A stretch of 64,000 nucleotides of DNA from contig NZ_VIWX01000001.1 in the NCBI RefSeq assembly GCF_007829955.1, positions 930,001-994,000 of the forward strand, in the 5' to 3' direction. A program made the position numbers and the translations under genes. The DNA comes from Saccharopolyspora dendranthemae (GTDB lineage: Bacteria > Actinomycetota > Actinomycetes > Mycobacteriales > Pseudonocardiaceae). Shown in pieces: positions 38,333 to 48,228 of this stretch; the stretch's first letter is position 1; each line of letters starts with the position of its first letter. The notes below the pieces were generated by a model. It saw only the letters and a program-made list of their open reading frames with translations. It was not told the origin of the DNA and did not search any database.

Positions 38333-39301
38333 ATGCGCGCGATCCGGGTGGCGACCAACGGTGGTCCGGAGGTCCTCGAACTCGGTGAGGTCGAGGTGCC
38401 CGAGCCGGGCCCGGGGCAGCTGCTCGTCGACGTCGCCGCGGCCGGGGTGAACTTCATCGATACCTACCAGCGCAGCGGCGTCTACTCGATGCAGCTGCCC
38501 TTCACCCCGGGTTCCGAGGGCGCGGGCGAGATCGTCGCCGTGGGGCCGGACGTCGACGGGTTCTCCGTCGGCGAGCGGGTGGCGTGGGCGATGGCGCCCG
38601 GCAGCTACGCCGAGAAGGCGCTGGTCCCGGCGAGCATCGCGGTCAAGGTTCCCGAGGGCGTCTCCGCCGACACCGCCGCCGCCGCGATGCTGCAGGGCAT
38701 GACGGCGCACTACCTGGTGACCTCGACGCACCGGGTCGCCACCGGCGAGACGGCGCTGGTGCACGCGGCGGCCGGCGGCATGGGTCTGCTGCTGACCCAG
38801 CTGATCAAGGCCCGGGGCGCGAACGTCATCGGCACCGTGTCCACCGACGAGAAGGAGCGGCTGGCGCGCGAGGCCGGAGCGGACGAGATCATCCGCTACA
38901 CCGACGCCGACGTGGCCGCCGAGGTCAGCGACCTCACCGACGGGCGCGGCGTGGACGTGGTCTACGACGGCGTCGGGAAGTCGACCTTCGAGGCGAGCCT
39001 GGCGAGCCTGCGGCCGCGCGGCACGCTGGCGCTCTTCGGGGCCTCCAGCGGCCCGGTCCCGCCCGTCGACCCGCAGCGGCTGAACTCCAGCGGCTCGCTG
39101 TTCCTGACCCGGCCGTCGCTGGCGCACCACATCCTCACCCGCGACGAGCTCGACTGGCGCGCCGGTGAGGTCTTCGACTGGATCGCCGAGGGCACGATCA
39201 CCATCCGGGTCGGCGACACCTACCCGCTGGCCGACGCCCGCAAGGCTCATGAAGACCTCGAAGGCCGCCGGACCACCGGCAAGCTCCTCATCCGCCCCTG
39301 A
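38333..39301 (+). CDS. qor: NADPH:quinone oxidoreductase (zinc-free MDR family)
   Basis: 322 residues; ATG at 38333 with AAGGAGAAG upstream, preferred over an earlier in-frame ATG. Medium-chain reductase fold: GVNFIDTYQRSGVY, PFTPGSEGAGEI, then the NADPH-binding loop HAAAGGMGLLLTQLIKARGANVIGTVST. No structural-zinc cysteines, as in Qor. It reduces quinones or enals with NADPH, here from the neighbouring pentose-phosphate genes. It corresponds to mycobacterial Rv1454c. Confidence 0.9.
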   Translation: MRAIRVATNGGPEVLELGEVEVPEPGPGQLLVDVAAAGVNFIDTYQRSGVYSMQLPFTPGSEGAGEIVAVGPDVDGFSVGERVAWAMAPGSYAEKALVPASIAVKVPEGVSADTAAAAMLQGMTAHYLVTSTHRVATGETALVHAAAGGMGLLLTQLIKARGANVIGTVSTDEKERLAREAGADEIIRYTDADVAAEVSDLTDGRGVDVVYDGVGKSTFEASLASLRPRGTLALFGASSGPVPPVDPQRLNSSGSLFLTRPSLAHHILTRDELDWRAGEVFDWIAEGTITIRVGDTYPLADARKAHEDLEGRRTTGKLLIRP

Positions 39302-39351
39302 CGTTCGTGGGGTGGGGAAGTTTTCATGAAAACTTCCCCACCCCACGAACG
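39302..39351. terminator. 50-bp perfect palindrome between qor and ctaB
   Basis: CGTTCGTGGGGTGGGGAAG followed by TTTTCATGAAAA and the exact complement: 25 bases on each side of the CA|TG centre with no mismatch. It begins immediately after the qor stop and faces the ctaB stop, so it can end both converging transcripts. A loopless 25-bp perfect stem is far longer than a usual terminator and could also extrude as a cruciform. Confidence 0.7.
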
Positions 39352-39383
39352 GAACGGTCAGACCCGAGGAGCGGAACGGTCAG
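39350..39383. repeat. 12-bp direct repeat downstream of ctaB
   Basis: CGGAACGGTCAG occurs at 39350-39361 and again at 39372-39383, a 22-bp period (two helical turns). The first copy starts inside the end of the 50-bp palindrome. A two-site binding pattern is possible, but the position after both genes makes regulation unlikely. Confidence 0.45.
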
Positions 39384-39387
39384 CGGC

Positions 39388-40320
39388 CTACCAGGGCCAA
39401 CCGAGGACCGGGAGGCTCAGGGCCGAGTCCACCGCGAGCGCCACGAACACGATCATCAGGTACGTGTTGGACATGTGGAACAGGCGCATCGGCTTGGTCG
39501 GGACGCCGCGCTTGGTCGCCGCGTGCAGCCGGTGGGCGAGCACGATGAACCAGGCACCGGAGACCGCGGCGAAGGCCGCGTAGAGCCAGCCGGTGGCCGG
39601 GACCAGCAGCAGCGTCCACGCCACCATCAGCCAGGTGAACAGCACGATCTGCCGGGACACCGCCGTCGGCTGCGCCACCACCGGCAGCATCGGGACACCG
39701 GCGCGCTCGTAGTCGTCCTTGTACTTCATCGCCAACGACCAGGTGTGCGGCGGCGTCCAGAAGAACACCACGCCGAACATCACCAGCGCGGGCCAGTCGA
39801 TGCGGCCGGTCACCCCGGCCCACCCGATCACCACGGGCATGCAGCCCGCCGCGCCGCCCCAGACGATGTTCTGCACGGTCCTGCGCTTGAGGACCATCGT
39901 GTAGATGAAGACGTAGAACAAGATCGTGACCACGGCCAGCACGCCCGCCAGCAGGTTCGTGGCGGCCCACAGGACCAGGAATGATCCGGCGCCCAGCGCG
40001 ATGCCGAAGATCAGCGCGTGCCGATTGGAGACCGTGTGGCGCACCAGGGGCCGGGCCCGCGTGCGCTTCATCACCTGGTCGATGTCGGCGTCGACGACGC
40101 AGTTGAGCGCGTTGGCGCTGCCGGCGGCCATGGTTCCGCCGACGAGCGTGGCCAGCACCAGGAAGGGCGAGGGGATGCCGCGCACGGCCAGCAGCATGGC
40201 GGGGATCGTGGTGACCAGCAGCAGCTCGATGACCCGCGGCTTGACCAGGCCCAAATAGGCTTTGAGCAGGTCAGCGACCTTGCGGGCGGGCTGACGGGAG
40301 AGGTGCGCGGCGGTGGTCAC
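39388..40320 (-). CDS. ctaB: protoheme IX farnesyltransferase (heme O synthase)
   Basis: About 310 residues from GTG at 40320. The true start could be slightly upstream, since the frame stays open and no strong ribosome-binding site is seen. Prenyltransferase motifs [23 protein letters not shown] and the second aspartate region [16 protein letters not shown] are intact. Seven or more membrane helices. It farnesylates heme B to heme O, the substrate of ctaA. Transcribed away from tkt. Confidence 0.92.
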   Translation of the reverse strand: MTTAAHLSRQPARKVADLLKAYLGLVKPRVIELLLVTTIPAMLLAVRGIPSPFLVLATLVGGTMAAGSANALNCVVDADIDQVMKRTRARPLVRHTVSNRHALIFGIALGAGSFLVLWAATNLLAGVLAVVTILFYVFIYTMVLKRRTVQNIVWGGAAGCMPVVIGWAGVTGRIDWPALVMFGVVFFWTPPHTWSLAMKYKDDYERAGVPMLPVVAQPTAVSRQIVLFTWLMVAWTLLLVPATGWLYAAFAAVSGAWFIVLAHRLHAATKRGVPTKPMRLFHMSNTYLMIVFVALAVDSALSLPVLGWPW

Positions 40321-40777
40321 GACGCTGCGCTCACCGCTGACATGGCACTCCCCGCACTTGCTGATCGCACTCCCGCTGGTCCCGGAGAAGAACGGAACCG
40401 AACCGTTAAGCAATAGTAGTCGCGCTACAGAACCCCGTCCCGCGCGGGTGCGAGTGTGCCTGTTCACACGGTAGTGGGGCTAAACTGGAACCGTTCGGCG
40501 ATAGCCGCGTTTACGGCGGTTCACCAGCGCGAAGACCGGTTCTGGTGCACGCTGGTCGACGAATCGCCGGCTCCCCCACCGTGCGAAGGAACGGTTCTCG
40601 CAGGTCGAGGCTGGTTCAGCAGGGGGACGACACCGTTTCTCAAACGGGCCGCCGGGCGCCTGATCGGGAGCGACTAGGCTGCCCGACGGACGAGGGATAA
40701 CTGCGGTTCGAATCGGTCCAGTGGACCGTTCGCCGCGTTGAGGGAAATACCGCCGAAGGAAAACTGGAGCTGCGTCC
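40321..40777. other. long divergent promoter region between ctaB and tkt
   Basis: 457 bases without a convincing gene; short frames on both strands have no recognisable product. Structures seen: hairpin GTGTG...CACAC near 40451-40467, a CGGC-GATA-GCCG hairpin enclosed by GAACCG...CGGTTC around 40491-40522, a TAGGCT -10-like hexamer near 40676, and a 15-bp palindrome at 40714-40728. The length suggests complex control of the pentose-phosphate operon. No known riboswitch was recognised. Confidence 0.4.
40714..40728. promoter_or_regulatory. 15-bp palindrome upstream of tkt
   Basis: CGGTCCA-G-TGGACCG is perfectly symmetric and lies 50 bases before the tkt start, downstream of a -10-like TAGGCT near 40676. 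A protein bound here could control the whole tkt-tal-pgi-zwf-opcA-pgl operon. Confidence 0.45.
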
Positions 40778-42874
40778 GTGTCCGTCACCGACGACCTTGC
40801 CCGCTTGACGACCAAGCGACTGCCCAACGACTGGACCGAGTTGGATCAGCGCGCTGTGGACACCGCACGCGTGCTCGCCGCCGACGCGGTGGAGAACTGC
40901 GGCAGCGGCCACCCGGGCACCGCGATGAGCCTCGCGCCCGCCGCCTACGCCCTGTTCCAGCGCGTCATGCGCCACGACCCCACCGACCCCGAATGGATCG
41001 GCCGCGACCGCTTCGTGCTCTCGGCCGGGCACTCCAGCCTGACCCTGTACGTGCAGCTGTTCCTGTCCGGCTACGGCCTGGAACTCAACGACCTCAAGCA
41101 GCTGCGCAAGTGGGGCTCGCTGACCCCCGGCCACCCCGAGTACGGCCACACCAAGGGCGTGGAGACCACCACCGGCCCGCTCGGACAGGGACTGTCGACC
41201 GCCGTCGGCATGGCCATGGCCGCCCGCCGCGAACGCGGCCTGTTCGACCCCGAGGCCGCCCCGGGTGAGAGCCCGTTCGACCACCACATCTACGTGATCG
41301 CCTCCGACGGCGACATCGAAGAGGGCGTCACCTCCGAGGCCTCCTCGCTGGCCGGCGTGCAGCAGCTGGGCAACCTCACCGTCCTCTACGACGCCAACGA
41401 GATCTCCATCGAGGACAACACCGGCATCGCCCTGACCGAGGACACCGCCAAGCGCTACGAGTCCTACGGCTGGCAGGTCCTCACCGTCCACGGCGGCGAA
41501 GACGTCCAGGGCCTCCTGGAGGCCATCGAGTCGGCCAAGGCCGAGACCACGCGCCCGACCCTGATCGTGCTGCGCACCGTCATCGGCTACCCCGCGCCCA
41601 CCAAGATGAACAGCGGCAAGGCCCACGGCGCCGCCCTCGGCGGCGACGAGGTCGCCGAGGTCAAAAAGGCACTCGGCTTCGACCCCGAGCAGTCCTTCGA
41701 GGTCAGCGACGAGGTCCTCACCCACGCCCGCGACATCATCACCCGCGGCAAGCAGGCCCACGCCGAGTGGCAGGTCGCCTTCGACAAGTGGGCTTCGGCC
41801 AACCCGGAGCGCAAGGCGCTGCTCGACCGGCTGGCCACCCGCGAACTGCCGACCGGCTGGCAGGAGAAGCTGCCGAGCTGGGAGGCCGACGGCAAGGGCG
41901 TCGCCACCCGCAAGGCCTCCGGTGAGGTCCTCAACGCGCTGGCCGACGTGCTGCCCGAGCTCTGGGGCGGTTCCGCCGACCTCGCCGAGAGCAACAACAC
42001 CAGCATGAAGGGCCAGCCCTCGTTCGGCCCGGAGACGATCTCCACCGACGCGTGGTCGGCCAACCCCTACGGCCGGACGCTGCACTTCGGCATCCGCGAG
42101 CACGCCATGGGCGCGATCGTCAACGGCATCGCGCTGCACGGCGGCACCCGCCCCTACGGCGGCACCTTCCTGGTGTTCAGCGACTACATGCGCCCGGCGG
42201 TCCGCCTGGCGGCACTGATGAAGGTCCCGTCGATCTTCGTGTGGACGCACGACTCCATCGGCCTGGGCGAGGACGGCCCCACGCACCAGCCGATCGAGCA
42301 CGTCGCGTCGCTGCGCGCGATCCCCGGCTTCTCGGTGGTCCGCCCGGCGGACGCCAACGAGACCGCCGCCGCGTGGAAGACGGTCCTGGAGAACCCGACC
42401 GGACCGGCCGGCCTGGCGCTGACCCGCCAGGGCGTCCCGACGCTGGAGGGCGTGTCCGCCGAGGGTGTCGCCAAGGGCGGTTACGTCCTGGCCGACGCCG
42501 CCAACGGCAACCCGGAGCTGATCCTGATGGCCACCGGTTCCGAGGTCCAGCTGGCCGTCGAGGCCCGCACGGCCCTCGAGTCCGAGGGCGTGGCGACCCG
42601 CGTCGTCTCGTTCCCGTGCGTCGAGTGGTTCGACGCCCAGGACGAGGCCTACCGCGAGTCGGTGCTGCCGAGCTCGGTGAAGGCCCGCGTCTCCGTCGAG
42701 GCCGGCATCGCCATGCCGTGGTACCGGTTCGTCAAGGACGCCGGTGAGTCGGTCTCGCTGGAGCACTTCGGCGCTTCGGCCGACTACAAGACCCTTTACG
42801 AGCAGTTCGGCATCACCACCGAAGCCGTTGTCGCAGCTGCTCGACGCAGCCTGAGCAACGCCAAGAAGGCGTGA
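40778..42874 (+). CDS. tkt: transketolase
   Basis: 698 residues from GTG at 40778 (GGAG upstream). Thiamine-diphosphate enzyme: [32 protein letters not shown], the cofactor motif around [20 protein letters not shown]...[12 protein letters not shown], and the C-terminal [19 protein letters not shown]. It transfers two-carbon units in the pentose-phosphate pathway. It is the first gene of the operon; tal follows directly. Confidence 0.95.
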   Translation: MSVTDDLARLTTKRLPNDWTELDQRAVDTARVLAADAVENCGSGHPGTAMSLAPAAYALFQRVMRHDPTDPEWIGRDRFVLSAGHSSLTLYVQLFLSGYGLELNDLKQLRKWGSLTPGHPEYGHTKGVETTTGPLGQGLSTAVGMAMAARRERGLFDPEAAPGESPFDHHIYVIASDGDIEEGVTSEASSLAGVQQLGNLTVLYDANEISIEDNTGIALTEDTAKRYESYGWQVLTVHGGEDVQGLLEAIESAKAETTRPTLIVLRTVIGYPAPTKMNSGKAHGAALGGDEVAEVKKALGFDPEQSFEVSDEVLTHARDIITRGKQAHAEWQVAFDKWASANPERKALLDRLATRELPTGWQEKLPSWEADGKGVATRKASGEVLNALADVLPELWGGSADLAESNNTSMKGQPSFGPETISTDAWSANPYGRTLHFGIREHAMGAIVNGIALHGGTRPYGGTFLVFSDYMRPAVRLAALMKVPSIFVWTHDSIGLGEDGPTHQPIEHVASLRAIPGFSVVRPADANETAAAWKTVLENPTGPAGLALTRQGVPTLEGVSAEGVAKGGYVLADAANGNPELILMATGSEVQLAVEARTALESEGVATRVVSFPCVEWFDAQDEAYRESVLPSSVKARVSVEAGIAMPWYRFVKDAGESVSLEHFGASADYKTLYEQFGITTEAVVAAARRSLSNAKKA

Positions 42875-42888
42875 GCGGAGGAATCACT

Positions 42889-43995
42889 GTGACGACCAAC
42901 GCGAACCTCAAGGCCCTCACCGAGGCCGGGGTATCGATCTGGCTGGACGACCTGTCCCGCCAGCGCATCAGCTCGGGCAACCTCGCCCAGCTGATCACCG
43001 AGCAGGCCGTCGTCGGGGTCACGAGCAACCCGACGATCTTCGCCAACGCGCTGTCCAACGCCGCCGACTACTCGGAGAAGGTCGCGGAGCTGGCGGCACG
43101 CGGCGCGAGCGTCGACGACACGATCCGCGAGATCACCACCAGCGACGTTCGGGACGCCGCGGACGTGTTCCGCAACGTCTACGAGCAGACCGGTGGTGTG
43201 GACGGCCGGGTGTCGTTGGAGGTCGACCCGCGCCTGGCCCACGACACCGACAAGACGGTGGCCGAGGCCATCGATCTGTGGAAGGCCGTGGACCGCCCGA
43301 ACCTGATGGTCAAGATCCCGGCCACGCTGGCCGGTCTGCCGGCGATCACCAAGGTGATCGGCGAGGGCATCAGCGTGAACGTGACGCTGATCTTCTCGGT
43401 GGAGCGCTACGAGCAGGTCATGGACGCGTTCCTGGCGGGCTTGGAGCTGGCCAAGGCCAACGGCCACGACCTGGCGAGCATCGAGTCGGTGGCGTCGTTC
43501 TTCGTCTCCCGCGTGGACACCGAGATCGACAAGCGGCTGGACGCGATGCAGGAGGGCCACCCGCTGCGCGGCAAGGCCGCGATCGCCAACGCACGGCTGG
43601 CCTACGCCGCCTACGAGCGCGTGTTCGCCACCGACCGCTGGAACGCGCTGAAGGCCGAGGGCGCTCGGGCGCAGCGCCCGCTGTGGGCCTCGACCGGGGT
43701 GAAGGACAAGTCCTACTCCGACACCCGCTACGTCGACGAGCTCGCCGCGCCGAACACGGTCAACACCATGCCGGAATCGACGCTGCAGGCCACCGCCGAC
43801 CACGCCGACGTGCGCGGCGACCTGGTCTCGGGCAAGGCCGCCGAGTCGCAGCAGGTCTTCGACGACCTCGCCGCGGCCGGCATCGACCTCGACGACGTCT
43901 TCAAGCACCTGGAGACCGACGGCGTCGACAAGTTCGAGAAGTCCTGGACCGAACTGCTCGACACCGTCGCCGAGCAGCTCGAGCAGGCCAAGTAA
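42889..43995 (+). CDS. tal: transaldolase
   Basis: 368 residues. GTG at 42889 is chosen over GTG at 42871 because GGAGG lies seven bases before it; the earlier GTG merely overlaps the tkt stop. Family start [28 protein letters not shown], and the Schiff-base lysine in [11 protein letters not shown]. It transfers dihydroxyacetone units. Two stacked hairpins follow the stop. Confidence 0.94.
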   Translation: MTTNANLKALTEAGVSIWLDDLSRQRISSGNLAQLITEQAVVGVTSNPTIFANALSNAADYSEKVAELAARGASVDDTIREITTSDVRDAADVFRNVYEQTGGVDGRVSLEVDPRLAHDTDKTVAEAIDLWKAVDRPNLMVKIPATLAGLPAITKVIGEGISVNVTLIFSVERYEQVMDAFLAGLELAKANGHDLASIESVASFFVSRVDTEIDKRLDAMQEGHPLRGKAAIANARLAYAAYERVFATDRWNALKAEGARAQRPLWASTGVKDKSYSDTRYVDELAAPNTVNTMPESTLQATADHADVRGDLVSGKAAESQQVFDDLAAAGIDLDDVFKHLETDGVDKFEKSWTELLDTVAEQLEQAK

Positions 43996-44016
43996 GCAAC
44001 GCCACGCGCGTGCGTT

Positions 44017-44057
44017 GATCCGGGCCGGTGCGGCAGCATGTCGCACCGGCCCGGATC
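44017..44057 (+). terminator. strong hairpin between tal and pgi
   Basis: A perfect 16-bp stem, GATCCGGGCCGGTGCG (44017-44032) with its complement at 44042-44057, nine-base loop. A smaller bulged hairpin (CAACGC...GCGTTG, 43997-44017) precedes it. No T-run follows, so it may only partly stop or stabilise the tkt-tal message and set the ratio to pgi-zwf expression. Confidence 0.55.
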
Positions 44058-44108
44058 GGCGAGAATCACCTACGAACTCAACATTCTTTCGAGCCCTGAA
44101 GGATCTTC

Positions 44109-45740
44109 ATGGCAACCGATGTTTCTGTCGAAATTGCCGACACGGCGCTGGCGGCCGAGGCTCGCCCCCTGGTCGAGCGGCTGACCGCCGACGCGGTTGC
44201 CGGCAAGCTCGCCGCCCAGGACGCCACGCTGTGGGGCACCGACGCCGAGCCCGAGGCCTCCATCCGCCTCTCCTGGACGACGCTCGCCGAGAGCTCCCGG
44301 CCGCTGCTCGCCGAGATCGACGCGCTGCGGGCCGAGCTGCACGCCGACGGGCTGGACCGCGTCGTGCTGGCGGGCATGGGCGGCTCCTCGCTCGCGCCCG
44401 AGGTGATCACCGGTACCGCCGGTGTCCCGCTGACCGTGCTCGACACCACCGACCCCAGCCAGGTCGCCGACGCGCTGGCCGGTGATCTGGACCGGACCGT
44501 GCTGGTCGTCTCCTCCAAGTCGGGCACCACCGTGGAGACCGACTCGCACCGCCGGATCTTCGAGAAGGCCTTCTCGCAAAACGGAATCGATCCTGTGACC
44601 CGCATCATCGTGGTCACCGACCCCGGTTCCCCGATGGAGACCTCGGCCCGCGAGGCCGGGTACCGCAAGGTCTTCACCGCTGACCCGAACGTGGGCGGCC
44701 GCTACTCGGCGCTGACCGCCTTCGGCCTCGTCCCGGCAGGCCTGGCGGGCGCGGACATCGCCGGGCTGCTCGACGACGCCTCGACCGCGTTCCAGGCGCT
44801 CGGCCAGGACTCCTCCTCGAACCCCGCGCTGCAGCTCGCCGCCGCGATCGGCGCGGCGCACGACGGCGGGGCCGAGAAGCTCGTCTTCGCCGACACCGGC
44901 TCCGGCATCGCCGGCTTCGGTGACTGGGTGGAGCAGCTGATCGCCGAGTCCACCGGCAAGAACAGCACCGGCGTGCTGCCGGTGGTCGTGGAGAGCCCCG
45001 ACGCCCCGGGGTTCACCGACGCGGGCGCCGACGCCACCACCGTGGCCATCGGGCCCGGCATCGACACCGCCAAGATCAGCACCAGCGGCCCGCTGGGCGG
45101 GCAGATGCTGCTGTGGGAGTTCGCCACCGCGATCGCCGGGCGGGTGCTGGGCATCAACCCGTTCGACCAGCCCGACGTGGAGGCGGCGAAGAAGGCGACC
45201 CGCGCGCTGCTGGACGGCCCCGCAGGCGGCCCCGCGGTTACTCCGGCGGTCGTCGACGGCTCCGTCGAGGTGCACCCGTCAGGGGATTGGGCCTCCGCGG
45301 GCGTCGGCAACGTGACCGAGGCGCTGCGCGCGTTCCTGGCCACCGCTCCGGCCTCCGGGTACCTGGCGATCCAGGCCTACCTGGACCGCCTCGACGACGC
45401 CTCCGCGGCCGTGCTGCGCACCGAGCTGGCCCGGCGCACCGGGCTGCAGACCACCTTCGGCTGGGGTCCGCGGTTCCTGCACTCCACCGGCCAGTACCAC
45501 AAGGGCGGCCACCAGAACGGCGTGTTCCTGCAGATCACCGGCGACTCCGAAGGTGACCTGGAGGTGCCGGAGCGGCCGTACACGCTGGCCGGTCTGCAGC
45601 GCGCCCAGGCGCTGGGCGACGGGCAGGTGCTGGCCGACCACGGTCGTCCGGTGCTCCGCCTGCACCTCACCGATCGCGCGGCCGGGCTCGTCGAGCTCGT
45701 CAAGGCCGTGCAGAACCTCCAACCGGGAGGACAAGCGTGA
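44109..45740 (+). CDS. pgi: glucose-6-phosphate isomerase
   Basis: 543 residues. SIS-type sugar isomerase: VLAGMGGSSLAPEV, VLVVSSKSGTTVETDS, IGAAHDGGAEKLVF and TTFGWGPRFLHSTGQYHKGGHQNG. It converts glucose 6-phosphate and fructose 6-phosphate, joining glycolysis to the pentose-phosphate pathway. It sits inside the pentose-phosphate operon, unlike in mycobacteria. The last codon overlaps the zwf GTG (GTGA). Confidence 0.9.
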   Translation: MATDVSVEIADTALAAEARPLVERLTADAVAGKLAAQDATLWGTDAEPEASIRLSWTTLAESSRPLLAEIDALRAELHADGLDRVVLAGMGGSSLAPEVITGTAGVPLTVLDTTDPSQVADALAGDLDRTVLVVSSKSGTTVETDSHRRIFEKAFSQNGIDPVTRIIVVTDPGSPMETSAREAGYRKVFTADPNVGGRYSALTAFGLVPAGLAGADIAGLLDDASTAFQALGQDSSSNPALQLAAAIGAAHDGGAEKLVFADTGSGIAGFGDWVEQLIAESTGKNSTGVLPVVVESPDAPGFTDAGADATTVAIGPGIDTAKISTSGPLGGQMLLWEFATAIAGRVLGINPFDQPDVEAAKKATRALLDGPAGGPAVTPAVVDGSVEVHPSGDWASAGVGNVTEALRAFLATAPASGYLAIQAYLDRLDDASAAVLRTELARRTGLQTTFGWGPRFLHSTGQYHKGGHQNGVFLQITGDSEGDLEVPERPYTLAGLQRAQALGDGQVLADHGRPVLRLHLTDRAAGLVELVKAVQNLQPGGQA

Positions 45741-47269
45741 ACAGCAGCGAATGGACCAACCCGCTGCGGGATCCCCGGGACAAGCGGCTCCCGCGGATCG
45801 CCGGGCCCTGCGGTCTGACGATCTTCGGCGTCACGGGTGACCTCTCCCGCAAGAAGCTGATGCCGGCGATCTACGACCTGGCCAACCGCGGTCTGCTGCC
45901 GCCGGGCTTCGCGCTGACCGGGTTCGCCCGCCGCGACTGGGCCGACCAGGACTTCATGCAGGTCGTCTACGAGGCGGTCAAGGAGAACGCGCGCACCCCG
46001 TTCCACCAGGTGGTCTGGGACCGGCTGGCGGAGGGCATCCGGTTCGTGCCGGGTTCCTTCGACGACGACGAGGCGTTCGACAAGCTCGCCGAGACCGTCA
46101 AGGAGCTCGACGCCGACCGGGGAACCGGCGGGAACCACGCGTTCTACCTCTCGGTGCCGCCGTCGGCGTTCCCCACGGTGCTCAAGCAGCTCTCGCGGTC
46201 CGGGTTGACCGACCCGACCGACGGCAGCTGGCGCCGGGTGGTCATCGAGAAGCCGTTCGGGCACGACTCGGAGAGCGCCAAGGAGCTCAACCGGATCGTC
46301 AACGACGTCTTCCCCGAGGAGTCGGTGTTCCGCATCGACCACTACCTCGGCAAGGAGACGGTGCAGAACATCCTGGCGCTGCGCTTCGCCAACCAGCTGT
46401 TCGAGCCGATCTGGAACGCGCACTACGTCGACCACGTGCAGATCACCATGGCCGAGGACATCGGCTTGGGCGGTCGTGCCGGGTACTACGACGGCATCGG
46501 CGCGGCCAGGGACGTCATCCAGAACCACCTGCTGCAGCTGATGGCGCTCACCGCGATGGAGGAGCCGGTCTCCTTCTCGCCGGACGACCTGCGCGCGGAG
46601 AAGATCAAGGTGCTCTCGGCGACCAAGCCGGTCGGGCCCTTCGACGAGACCACCGCGCGCGGTCAGTACACCGGCGGCTGGCAGGGCGGTTCGCTGGTGC
46701 CCGGTCTGCACGAGGAGGGCGGCTTCGCTTCCGACTCGATCACCGAGACCTACGCGGCGATCACCCTCGAGGTGGAGAGCCGCCGCTGGGCGGGCGTGCC
46801 GTTCTACCTGCGCTCGGGCAAGCGGCTGGGCCGCCGGGTCACCGAGATCGCGGTGGTCTTCAAGCGCGCCCCGCACCTGCCGTTCGACTCGACCATGACG
46901 GAGGAGCTGGGGCAGAACGCCCTGGTGATCCGGGTTCAGCCGGATGAAGGCGTGACGATGCGCTTCGGCGCGAAGGTACCGGGCACCTCGATGGAGGTCC
47001 GGGACGTCACGATGGACTTCGGCTACGGCCACGCCTTCACCGAGTCCTCCCCCGAGGCCTACGAGCGGCTGATCCTGGACGTGCTGCTGGGCGAGCCCTC
47101 GCTGTTCCCGGTGAACGAAGAGGTCGAGCTGTCCTGGAACATCCTCGACCCGGTGCTGGACCACTGGGAGTCGCACGGCAAGCCCGAGCAGTACAAGGCC
47201 GGGACCTGGGGTCCGTCCTCCGCGGACGAGATGCTGGCCCGCACCGGACGCGTCTGGAGGCGACCGTGA
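45737..47269 (+). CDS. zwf: glucose-6-phosphate 1-dehydrogenase
   Basis: 510 residues from GTG at 45737, overlapping pgi by four bases. NADP-binding FGVTGDLSRKKLMPAIY, catalytic FRIDHYLGKETVQN, and substrate motif VVIEKPFGHD. It makes 6-phosphogluconolactone and NADPH. OpcA, its assembly partner, follows with a GTGA overlap. Confidence 0.95.
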   Translation: MNSSEWTNPLRDPRDKRLPRIAGPCGLTIFGVTGDLSRKKLMPAIYDLANRGLLPPGFALTGFARRDWADQDFMQVVYEAVKENARTPFHQVVWDRLAEGIRFVPGSFDDDEAFDKLAETVKELDADRGTGGNHAFYLSVPPSAFPTVLKQLSRSGLTDPTDGSWRRVVIEKPFGHDSESAKELNRIVNDVFPEESVFRIDHYLGKETVQNILALRFANQLFEPIWNAHYVDHVQITMAEDIGLGGRAGYYDGIGAARDVIQNHLLQLMALTAMEEPVSFSPDDLRAEKIKVLSATKPVGPFDETTARGQYTGGWQGGSLVPGLHEEGGFASDSITETYAAITLEVESRRWAGVPFYLRSGKRLGRRVTEIAVVFKRAPHLPFDSTMTEELGQNALVIRVQPDEGVTMRFGAKVPGTSMEVRDVTMDFGYGHAFTESSPEAYERLILDVLLGEPSLFPVNEEVELSWNILDPVLDHWESHGKPEQYKAGTWGPSSADEMLARTGRVWRRP

Positions 47270-48228
47270 TCATCGACCTTCCGTCGACAACCACCTCGCA
47301 GGTCAACAAGAAGCTGGTGGAGCTGCGCGAGTCCGGTGGCGCGGTGGCGCTCGGCCGGGTGCTCACGCTGGTGATCGCCACCGGCGACGGCACGGAGGTG
47401 GAGAAGGCGATCCAGGCCGCCAACGACGCGAGCCGGGAGCACCCGTGCCGCGTGATCGTGGTGGCCAGCGGTGCCCGCCAGGCGGCTCCGCGGCTGGACG
47501 CGCAGATCCGCGTCGGCGGCGACGCCGGTGCTTCCGAGGTCATCGTGCTGCGCCTCTACGGCCCGCTGGCCGACGAGGGCGCGGGTTCGGTCGTGCCGCT
47601 GCTGCTGCCGGACGCCCCGGTGGTGACGTGGTGGCCGACCGATGCGCCGGAGTTCCCCGCCAAGGACCCGCTGGGCGCGCTGTCGCACCGCCGCATCACC
47701 GACGCGGCGGCCGAGGCGGACCCGATCGAGGCGCTGCAGAAGCGGCTCAAGTCCTACGTGGAGGGTGACACCGACCTGGCCTGGACGCGTCTGACGTCCT
47801 GGCGGGCGATGCTGTCCGCGGCGATGGACCTGCCGCCGCACGAGCAGGTCACCTCCGCCACCGTCACCGGCGCCTCCGACTCGCCGTCGACCGACCTGCT
47901 CGCGGGCTGGCTGTCGGCGTACCTGGAGATCCCGGTGCGCCGGCTGGAGAGCTCGCGGGCCGGTTCCGGCATCTACTCCGCGCTGCTGGAACGCCCTTCC
48001 GGCAACGTCGAGATCGTCCGCCCGGACGGCAAGGTCGGCACGCTGACCCAGCCCGGGCAGCCCGACCGGCGGCTCTCGCTGCAGCGCCGCGAGGTTCAGG
48101 ACTGCCTCAGCGAAGAGCTGCGCCGCCTCGACCCCGACGAGATCTACGAGATCACCCTGGGCGGTCTCAAGGGCATCGTGCGCGGCGAGGACGAGGAGTC
48201 CTCCGACGAGGCGGAGGCGGACGAGTGA
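47266..48228 (+). CDS. opcA: glucose-6-phosphate dehydrogenase assembly protein OpcA
   Basis: 320 residues from GTG at 47266. Family blocks: RVLTLVIATGDGTEVEKAI, HPCRVIVVASGARQ, LLLPDAPVVTWWP and RRITDAAAEADPIEAL. In actinobacteria OpcA is needed for active Zwf and mediates redox control of it. GTGA overlaps on both sides couple it to zwf and pgl. Acidic C-terminal tail. Confidence 0.93.
   Translation: MIIDLPSTTTSQVNKKLVELRESGGAVALGRVLTLVIATGDGTEVEKAIQAANDASREHPCRVIVVASGARQAAPRLDAQIRVGGDAGASEVIVLRLYGPLADEGAGSVVPLLLPDAPVVTWWPTDAPEFPAKDPLGALSHRRITDAAAEADPIEALQKRLKSYVEGDTDLAWTRLTSWRAMLSAAMDLPPHEQVTSATVTGASDSPSTDLLAGWLSAYLEIPVRRLESSRAGSGIYSALLERPSGNVEIVRPDGKVGTLTQPGQPDRRLSLQRREVQDCLSEELRRLDPDEIYEITLGGLKGIVRGEDEESSDEAEADE

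Noticed and set aside
40456..40677. Small ORFs in the ctaB-tkt intergenic region
   Set aside because: No ribosome-binding site, no recognisable motif and frames on both strands equally open, as expected at this GC content.
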